NCBI GenBank assembly: GCA_018296165.2
Contig: JACKQL020000002.1
Span: 1,178,001 to 1,242,000, forward strand
Length of the DNA: 64,000 nucleotides
Source: Termitomyces sp. T153
Taxonomy: Eukaryota; Basidiomycota; Agaricomycetes; Agaricales; Lyophyllaceae
Direction of reading: 5' to 3'
Shown here: one piece after another, positions 56,700-64,000 of the stretch
Position numbering within the stretch: the first letter of the stretch is position 1
Layout of the letters: each line of letters begins with the position of its first letter
Position numbers and translations under genes: made by a program
Notes under the pieces: model-generated
Database searches by the model: none
The model's input: the letters and a program-made list of their open reading frames with translations, nothing else
Told to the model about the DNA's origin: nothing

Positions 56700-57400
56700 A
56701 TGCACTGAATTGTGGATCAGACACCAATGTCTTCTCTACCCCAGCCATATCTCTCCACACAATGGTTTTCTCCCTGGACACCCTTCCAGCACACCTCCCC
56801 TCCCACTCCTTCCACACTCTTCTCCTCTGCACTACCCTTCCCTTCTCTGCCAACTCTGTCCCCACTCTGGTTGATAGTGGTGCCACTAATAACTTTATCA
56901 ACGAATTCCTGGCAGCACTTGCTCTACAATACCTCCAGTGCCTCCCCACCCCCACCCTCCTCAAGCTCTTTGATAGCAACTCTACCTCCACTGGAGACAT
57001 TATCTACTATGTGGAGATGACTATGACCTTTGCCAATGGACAATGACAGGACCTCTGGTTACTAGTTACCAAGCTCTATGCCTCTGCCTCCATTGTTCTT
57101 GGTTTCTCATGGCTCCACACAACCAACCCCCACATTGACTGGCCAAGCCTCACTCTCCACCTCAACTAGGACAACCTGCTTGACTCTGGACCAGTCCTTT
57201 TCAATGTCTCACCCCCCTCCAAGAGCTCCAAAGGCACTCCTGATGTTCTCCAGACCCCTCCACAGCTCCACTTGAAGTACATGTGATTGTTTATCATCAA
57301 TGTTGGACTCAACAACTCTTCAATGGTCTTTTCCATCCTTGTCAATAGTGCAGCCTCCAGCACCCTCAAGCCCTTCTGCAAACTCATTGTGCCTCAACAT
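56700..57400 (+). pseudogene. Gypsy protease 1 and decayed protease 2
   Basis: The first retropepsin has TLVDSGATNNFINEF (active D-S-G-A intact) and, after a stop, the second block ASIVLGFSWLHTTNPHIDW. A second retropepsin-like start follows near 57340-57360 (SILVNSAASSTL), where D-S-G has become N-S-A. The homologous minus-strand element keeps the same site as LIDSGASSTF (9422-9686). Two tandem protease domains thus seem to be a trait of this lineage. Confidence 0.65.
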
Positions 57401-57439
57401 GGAAATTGAGACCATGGACACCTAACAAACCCATGGAGT

Positions 57440-58165
57440 CACTGCCCTTCTGGACAGTGGAGTGACAGGACTGTTCCTGGACTCAGAGTTTGTGAAGTGC
57501 CATGGCCTGACCACAAAGCCACTTTCCAAACCCATTTCAGTGTTCAACACTGATGGAATGCCTGACAAAGCAGGCACCATCAGCTTTATAGTAGACCTTG
57601 TCCTCCACTACTGGAATCACACCAAGTGTGCAGTTTTTGCCATCACTAGCCTAGGCAAGCAGGACATGATCCTTGGTTTTACATGGCTCCAGAAGCACAA
57701 CCCTGAAGTAGACTGGGCCTGGAGGAAGGTAACTATGAGCCAGTGCCCCTGGAGGTGCTCTGCCTGTGCCACCAAGGTCAAGGAAGAGTGCTGGGCTGAA
57801 GTTCAAGAACATGCAGCTATCTAGGCATGTTACACCAGCTATCTCCCCTTTACAGATCTAGACCTTCTGAACCCCCCACCCCTGGTGTTTCCATAGAGAG
57901 GCTCTCTATAGAGATGACTGGAGCAGTGGCAGGGCCCCAGAGGAGGAACTAGAAGAGGAGTTTGGAGGCATATGCAACCTAGAGCCCCCAGATGAGGCAG
58001 TGGAAGTTGGAGACCAGATTTACACTACCACCTTATGCTCACTGCTCTCTATCACAGAGATCTGGGCTAGCCAGACCACATACCAGCAACTGGCCCAGTC
58101 ATCTGCTGCTAAGTCCATGCCCCAGGCATTCTGGGACATTGTGTTTCCATACCTCCATGTGTTTG
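57440..58165 (+). pseudogene. Gypsy protease of a second lineage plus linker
   Basis: GVTALLDSGVTGLFLDSEF carries D-S-G, followed by FAITSLGKQDMILGFTWLQKHNPEVDW and SQCPWRCSAC. This is a third protease start within 1 kb and matches the relic at 2156-2499, not the proteases before it. The linker to RT (57825-58165) contains the ctctatagagatgac block also seen at 3680. Confidence 0.7.
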
Positions 58166-60694
58166 AGGATGTGTTCTTGAAGGCCTTATTTAACTTGCTC
58201 CTAAAGCACAAGCAGTGGGACCATGCCATTGAATTAATGCCAGACTCTAAGCCCTCCAGCTGTAAGGTCTGCTGACTTGCACCTAAGGAGCAGGACAAGC
58301 TTGATGCTTTCCTGCAAGAGAACTTGGACTCTAGTTGCATCCACCCCAGAAATCTCCAATGGCTTCCCCAGTCTTCTTTATCAAAAAGAAGGATGGCTCA
58401 CTCTGACTGGTTCAGGACTACCAGGTTCTCAACACCATGACTGTGAAGAACTGCTACTCCCTCCCTCTCATCTCCAAGCTCATCAATAACCTCTAGCATG
58501 CATGGTACTTCATTAAACTGGACATCTGATGGGGCTACAACAATGTGCACATCCAGGAGGGAGACAAATGGAAGGCCTTCTTCTGGACAAACCAGGGACT
58601 GTTTGAATCTCTTGTCATGTTCTTTGGACTCACCAATAGCCCAGCCACCTTCCAGATGATGATGAAAAACATCTTCTCAGACCTCATCACCAAAGGCATA
58701 GTGTGCATATACCTCAATGACATCCTCATTTACACCAAAATGCTGGAGGAGCACCACCTGATCACATGCCTCATCTTGGAATGCCTCCACCATCACCAGC
58801 TCTATCTTAAACTAAAGAAGTGCAAGTTTGAGCAGACTTGGATTGAGTATCTCAGGCTGATCATCATGCATGGAGCCACAAAAATGGACCCAGTGAAGGT
58901 GGTGGGTGTTGCAGAGTGGCTAGATCCCAAGAACAAGAAGGAGGTGCAGACCTTCCTAGGCATTGCTAATTTCTATCAGAGGTTCATCCTGGTGATGTGC
59001 TTCTATGCTGCCTATAGCCATGCAGGAAACCTAAAGAGAGAACCCAACACTAGTCACTAGATAGAGTAGCTAGCAGTAGGAAGTTAATAGTTGAGGGAAA
59101 TTCAGTAACCATCCCAGAGAACAAGAGCAAGAGCTGTATTGAGAGATGTAGTGTAAATGGTCACTATCCCTAGCCTAAGTTGCTAGTGACAGGAAAAAAA
59201 ATGGATAAAGGCAGAAAGCATTGGTAAACTAGTTGCTAGCCACAATTGCTAATGTTGCTAAGTCAAGATAATGCAAAGGGCACCAGCCATTGGTACCACA
59301 CTAAGTCAGATTTGAAGTTGGCAAGACTTGTCACTAAGTCATTGCCAATGAATAGTGAGGGAATAGAGCAAACAGTAGAGGCAAAATTGAAATCTCAAGC
59401 TGGTAGGCTTAGAGATGAATGGGTTCAATTCAAGGGGAGTTGATTCTGTGTGTAGTGTCTATATACAGGCAGTATTTATACTGTTCAAAGATATAGTATG
59501 GGAGAGTAAGCAAATAGTTGTCCCTAGTGATGGCATCTGCCAAGATGTTTATGGTTCATATAAGGCATAATCTGTAACTAAGTGAAAATTATAAGCAAAG
59601 TCTCTGAAGTGTAGATGCCATTCAAGTATGTTGGTAAGCTCAACAAGAGAAATGATAAGTAAAAAAAAGGTACACATCTGGCAATATGTCCATATATGGG
59701 GAAAGAAAGCCATTTTGTCACTAAGGGGTTGCTAGAGTTGCTAATAATCATTGCTAGGAAAAGTCTCAGCCTTACTGTTCTAGACCCAAAATCCAGACTC
59801 CATGTGATATTTCTTGTGATCAATAAGTCTCATGGTCACTAAGGTCCTGTGCAAGGGCTATGTTGGCCCAGACCTTGGGCTAGGCCCCACATGCTGAGTG
59901 TTGTGACTTGTGCTAAATCAAAATAGTCAGCTGCTACTAAGTCCAAAAGGCCAAAAATGGTGCTCAGCAACAACTGGGTCTTATCACTGGACTTTTCACA
60001 TCATGCCTACTCTCTATTCAACCTCACTGCAAAGAACACTGCATAGAGCTGAGGACCTCTGGAGCAGACAACCTTTGATGCTCTCAAGAGCACAATCACC
60101 TCCAGACCTGTCCTCCTCTTCTCAAATGACAACTCTCCCTTCTGAGTAGAAGCCAACAGTTCTGACTTTGCCACCAGAGCTGTTTTGTTGCAACAGTCTC
60201 CAGAGGATGAGAAGTGGCATCTGGTAGCCTTTTACTCCAAGAGCTTCATCACCAAAGGCATAGTGTGCATATACCTCAATGACATCCTTATCTACACCAA
60301 AATGCTGGAGGAGCACTACCTGATCACATGCCTCATCTTGGAATGCCTCTGCAATTACCAGCTCTATTTCAAACTGGAGAAGTGCAAGTTTGAGCAGACC
60401 TGAATTGAGTATCTCAGGCTCATTATCATGCATGGAGCCATGGAGATGGACCCAGTGAAGGTGGTGAGTGTTGTAGAGTAGCTAGATCCCAAGAACAAGA
60501 AGGAGGTGCAGGCCTTTCTAGGCTTTGCTAACTTCTATCAGAGGTTCATCCAGGACTTCTCACATCATGCCCACCCTCTATTCAACCTCACTGCAAAGGA
60601 CACTGCATGGAGCTGGGAGCCTCTGGAGCATACAGCCTTTGATGCCCTTAAGAGCACCATCATCTCCAGACCCATCCTCCTCTTCTTGGACAAC
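58166..60694 (+). pseudogene. Gypsy reverse transcriptase/RNase H with internal duplication
   Basis: RT begins FEDVFLKAL, then APKEQDKLDAFLQENL, KKDGSLRLVQDYR-like sequence in shifted frames, and HIQEGDKWKAFFWTNQGLFE, VMFFGLTNSPATFQ and the catalytic box, which reads Y-L-N-D (normally YLDD). It continues WLDPKNKKEVQTFLGIANFYQRF, is cut by an LTR-D (58993-59986), resumes DFSHHA and reaches RNase H start (EKWHLVAFYSKS). From 60248 the segment beginning ITKGIVCIYLNDIL repeats what starts at 58684. The second copy lacks the LTR-D and ends at the LTR-C at 60695. Confidence 0.8.
58993..59986 (-). mobile_element. LTR-D solo LTR, 4-bp TSD CTGG
   Basis: It begins TGATGTGC and ends CTTATCA, with perfect CTGG duplications at 58989-58992 and 59987-59990. 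It aligns throughout with 29109-30227. The orientation is assigned by similarity to that copy. Confidence 0.85.
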
Positions 60695-61061
60695 TGTAAG
60701 GGCAATCTCCAGGAGTGGCAGCTCAAGTCACACAGCTAGCAGATGGGAATCCAAAGTATATTAGCAAAGTAGATGATGATACAACAGTAACTAATTACTT
60801 AGCAGAGAGGAATTCAAAAAGAACAAGTCTAAGGATCCCTGCTGCTTGGTGCAGCATATCAGTGGGCAATAGAAGTGTGGGAACAACTGTACAGAAGGCC
60901 AGAGCTAGCCCTAACCCTAGAAAAGTGATCAATGAGGGTAATACAGAGTTCCAGGAGTCTCTAGAGATCTTCAGGAGTCTGGAATGAGCCCTAGAAACAT
61001 AGAATGAGCTATGGAGGTCCTAAAACAAGCTCTGCAGGTCAGAAATGGAAGTCCTCTGACA
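60695..61061 (-). mobile_element. LTR-C 3' LTR
   Basis: It begins TGTAAGGGCAATC and ends CCTCTGACA in plus reading. On its right is the polypurine tract read on the minus strand (agaggggggggtga), which defines a 3' LTR of a minus-oriented element. It is inserted into the RNase H region of the plus-strand Gypsy; the left flank is ACAAC. Confidence 0.8.
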
Positions 61062-61075
61062 TCACCCCCCCCTCT

Positions 61076-61482
61076 AGCATGCAGTATCTTGACATGTGGG
61101 GTAAAAGAAGTTCCAAATTACCTAGTCCAGTAGTGAGATAGGATAGATTCTTTGGATGGCTCATGGTGCATCTGAGTGCTTCCAGTGGAACTCCCTGATA
61201 AGCCCTGGAGAGTGCATGTTCTCCCATAGTTCCCAGGAGATGTTCTTGATTTTGTAACCTTTCCACTTCACCTTGGATTGTAAACACCATTGGAACAGAA
61301 AACTATCCAGGATGTCCTCCACCTCATACTCCTTGCTATCATTGACCACTACCAGAGGTGGCAGGGGTGCTGAGCATTGCCCCAGAATAGGATCCTTTGG
61401 TGCCAGAGTTAACTTGACCACATTGAATACTGGGTGGAGCTGGTGCATCCCTGCAGGGAGCTGGAGTCAATAGGCTAAGGGC
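61076..61482 (-). pseudogene. LTR-C Gypsy integrase end and chromodomain
   Basis: The frame reads LQLPAGMHQLHPVFNVVKL, TLAPKDPILG, then a chromodomain: EYEVEDILDSFLFQ, VKWKGYKIKNISWELWENM, LIREFHWKHSDAP. The three aromatic-cage positions (Y, W, W-type) look present. The upstream part is cut off at 61483 by an LTR-A. A CGG-to-TGG style Trp replaces Arg in places. Confidence 0.75.
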
Positions 61483-62626
61483 TGTCATGTTCTGCTGACC
61501 ACAGGGGCTCAGCTACACTGGGCAAATCCTTACTAGGCAAATGTGATGTCTTACACTGATAACTTGGTATTCAGAGAAGGTCTAGACTTTGGAGACTTGT
61601 GAGGATAAGCAAGGAGAAGGGATTCAAACAAGTCTGGAGTGGTCCAGAGAAGTCTAGGACAAGTTGCAGAGAAAGGATCAGACTTGATGGGGCACCAGGT
61701 ACAAGTCCAGAAGCAAGTATTGGATGTGCAGGATAAGCAGAGGCTATGCAAGTGATGGGAGTGGAGCTGGAGCTTGATGGGGGATCAACAGATGTTGATG
61801 GGTTTTGGAGCCAAGCAAATAGTGAGGTCCAGAGTTGGTTTAAAGAATGTTTGAAGTTTGTAATCATAAGTGTGGAGTTTGTAATAGCATTAGTGTTGAA
61901 AGGACTTGAGCACAATGAAGGAAATGGAGTTGAACAAGACAAGATTGAGTTGAGACAAGATTGAGATGAGAACAAAATAAATTCAAGTGGAGATACAAAA
62001 TGATAATAAGACAATAACAGAGATAGAGATGAGATAAGACTAGGAGACTGAGATAAGACCAGGAGACTGAGATAAGACTGGGAGACTGAGAGAGAGGTAA
62101 ATGTAATACAAGACATGAAACACAAGACAGAAACAATCAGAAACACATCAGGTAAGGCAATAGGTAATATTAAGACTAAGGTGCTACTCTACAACTGATA
62201 TACATATACTGACTACTGGAGAGCTCCAGAGAACAGTGGGTATGGCAGTTGGGCTTGTCAGAGCTGTGCAGAGTTGACAGGTGTCAGTTGTGATCAGGGG
62301 ATAGGCCATGGTAATATTTTGATGGGATCAATTGAGAATGCAGGCTGCTCCAGGGTCATTGTGAGGCTCCAAAGTTGGTTGGACAAACTAGGGAGATGAG
62401 TTGGTAACATATGCTGAAGTCAAGAACAGTGGGAAAGGATTCAAGGGGCTTAGGGGAGTCAGGGGAAGTGTAGACAGCTGTGGGGAAGGTGTCAGAGTTA
62501 GCCAGGGGGCTATTGGCATTTGCCAGAGAAGCATTTGGGGAAGTCAAAGGGGGAAGATGGGGGTGAACTCCAGGGAAGTGAGTTAGCTAGAAACAAGGTC
62601 CAGAGTTCTGGGAATGGGTTGTGACA
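61483..62626 (-). mobile_element. LTR-A 3' LTR
   Basis: It begins TGTCATGTTCTGC and ends GGTTGTGACA in plus reading. On the right (62627-62642) lies tcaccctctcttc, a polypurine tract on the minus strand. The following 62643-62800 match the internal 3' end at 6030-6223. The element continues to the right. It carries minisatellite units at about 62035-62092. Confidence 0.85.
62035..62092 (-). repeat. 19-bp minisatellite inside LTR-A (3 units)
   Basis: Units are of the type GATAAGACTGGGAGACTGA, the same register as in the copies at 3035 and 11372. Confidence 0.85.
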
Positions 62627-62804
62627 TCACCCTCTCTTCAGTGTTGAGACCCTCAAGATGCCAGGCATGAGTCGGGGATGAGCAGGGGGTGTGGAAATTG
62701 AAGTTTGAGCAATATTGATCAATTTGCAGCAAGCAGCAGCAACATGAGGAACAAAGTTGAAGCATGATCATTGTCCATCAAGCTCTTTCTAGGAAATTAA
62801 AGGG
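62627..62804 (-). mobile_element. Internal 3' end of LTR-A element
   Basis: It is collinear on the minus strand with 6030-6223 (gatcaatattgctc, aatcctcaactcatgccc-like blocks, polypurine tract). The match stops near 62804, where an unrelated gag-like sequence begins. Confidence 0.65.
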
Positions 62805-62844
62805 GGGTGGGACATACTCTGGTATTTCTCATTTCTTTCCATGT

Positions 62845-64000
62845 CTTCTGCAGCACCATTATCACCTTCTCCATCACCAACCCCACCCCCTTCTGGTGAC
62901 AACTGTGTGGCTGTTTGGGCAGAGTACAAGCATTGTTGGTGGGAGTTCAAACAGCAGTGGGACCATAGAAAGGTGGCAGCAATGAACTGTTGTCATGAGT
63001 GTGGTGTTTTTTCTTGCTCTAGAGTTGCTGCTCAAGCTTTAGTAGAGTTGACCTCAGCAGTGGTGGGTTCCTCCAGAGGTTCCTCTTGCATGAGGGGGTT
63101 GGGGCCTGCTGGCTGCTCAGTTCTCATTGCTCTGGGGCATTCTGTGAGGCACACTCTGAGGGCAGGAATCATTCATGTTGTTCTGGAGGTGGAAAGGAAC
63201 CTTAGGTACAGGTGACACTGGAGGTATTTGTGGGGGTGCTGGGATGGGCACAGGGTCTTCCAGCCCTGGAGTGGTGCCAGAATGAGGCTCCAGTGAGTCC
63301 CTACCTCTTTCTTCAGTGTTTGCTAATTAATTGTTCCAGTGTACCCTCTGTGCCCAGTAGGAGGAGTTGTGCAAGTTTGATAAGCCAACTGTGGGGTCCT
63401 GCTGTGATACCTCTATCTGCCTACAAAAAGTGTTTGATTTTGCTGGAGTGGCATGCTGTCTGTATTGCCACAGAGCATGGGTGGGAAGAAAGTTGGGTGA
63501 GGAGGCAGCTGGGCAAGAGTTGGAAGGCCTAGGTGTCAGGCCAGGGCTCAGGTTTTGAAGGTGAGAGGAGTGTGAAGTGGCCACTGGGGAAGGTGGGACC
63601 CCCCATAGGGTGGATGGAGAGAGAGGGACATGGTGCCTCATGACAAGGGCAAGCAGAGGGCTTCTCTGCTGACAGAGGTGGGGCCCAGCAAGAGGCCATG
63701 GGGCATTCATTAAGCTCACCTGAGCCCATGCCTTCAATCACTGAGACCTTCCTTCATCACTAGGTGGAGGGTCTGTCTAGGATTCTAACAATAGGGGAGG
63801 GGAAACTCCAGAGGGCAGGGAAAGATTGGGACCAGACACAGAGGGAGAGGGACATGCTGCAGTGGGACTATGATACAGCAGTGCAGATGGCCATGGCAAG
63901 GGCATTGGAGGTGCAGGGTCTGCAGGAGTGCTTAACACAGTTGGTGACTACTTGTCATGAAGCTTCATACATCCACCCCTATCACCCACAGTCTGACAGC
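62845..64000 (+). pseudogene. Cys-rich and coiled-coil gag-like ORF, runs off the window
   Basis: The first part shows NCVAVWAEYKHCWWEF and MNCCHECGVFSC. A further Cys block lies at 63390-63480 (SCCDTSICLQKVFDF, VACCLYCHRAW). Then come KQRASLLTEVGPSKRP (63640-63700) and, after an intron-like acceptor, a coiled-coil exon (VEGLSRIL, QRERDMLQWDYDTAVQMAM). The last two parts match 9753-10226. Frames change often. It resembles the zinc-cluster-like gag proteins of Agaricomycete elements; assignment is by pattern only. Confidence 0.45.

Overview
The window looks like repeat-rich (probably centromeric or otherwise heterochromatic) DNA from a mushroom-forming basidiomycete, most likely an Agaricomycete. 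The evidence is one intact cytochrome P450 gene with eleven 42-62 bp introns, Ty3/Gypsy, pogo/Tigger and DDE_1 elements of types I associate with Agaricomycetes, and fungal host genes such as VPS26. There are no bacterial features. The species is not determined, and all family assignments were made by eye.

Only one locus reads as an intact gene: the P450 at 45507-47638 (minus, 12 exons, 516 codons plus stop). Four other host-like genes are relics: a hypothetical gene tail (84-510), VPS26 of the retromer (1181-2155), a hypothetical gene with an H-W-A-L-F motif (15169-15603) and a deaminase-like gene (16346-17829). Three of these carry clean TGA nonsense codons or Arg-to-Trp/Cys changes of the kind made by C-to-T change at CGN codons.

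Most of the rest is nested transposons. I recognise four LTR families. LTR-A is about 1.05-1.25 kb, TGTCATGACCC...CCTGACA, with 5-bp target duplications. Its copies are 2500-3672, 4118-4772, 6224-7322, 10763-12011, 41961-43089, 51952-53015 and 61483-62626. LTR-B is about 0.44-0.48 kb, TGTAAGGGGA...CTCACA. Its copies are 8941-9416, 13325-13793, the pair 22247-23578 / 24697-25134, and 53184-53431. LTR-C is about 0.34-0.37 kb, at 39113-39458, 54494-54828 and 60695-61061. LTR-D is about 1.0-1.2 kb, TGATG...ATCA with 4-bp duplications, at 19596-20544, 29036-30227 and 58993-59986. Between them lie broken Gypsy gag, protease, RT, RNase H, integrase and chromodomain pieces. Two cut-and-paste elements are present: a Tigger/pogo element with TA target duplication (41370-45117) and a DDE_1 element with a SAP-like tail (48464-51477).

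The most interesting structures are three. (1) A complete short LTR-B element (22247-25134, duplication GTAAC) has no polymerase; its only recognisable domain is a KH RNA-binding domain. Its 5' LTR is split by an 840-bp tRNA-headed SINE with a 15-bp duplication. (2) Two LTR-D Gypsy units appear to share one LTR. In both, a spliced cysteine-rich ORF runs opposite to gag-pol and meets it at GC-rich hairpins. (3) Old elements are almost CpG-free, while two LTR-A solo LTRs, the SINE and the P450 keep their CpGs, which points to CpG-directed mutation and gives a relative dating scheme.

Gene-poor stretches with nothing I can support: 511-1180, 3976-4117, 10380-10762, 13794-15168, 15604-16345 (one hairpin), 17830-19150, 21723-22246, 25140-26210, 39459-41369, 47639-48463 (one weak ORF) and 51478-51951.
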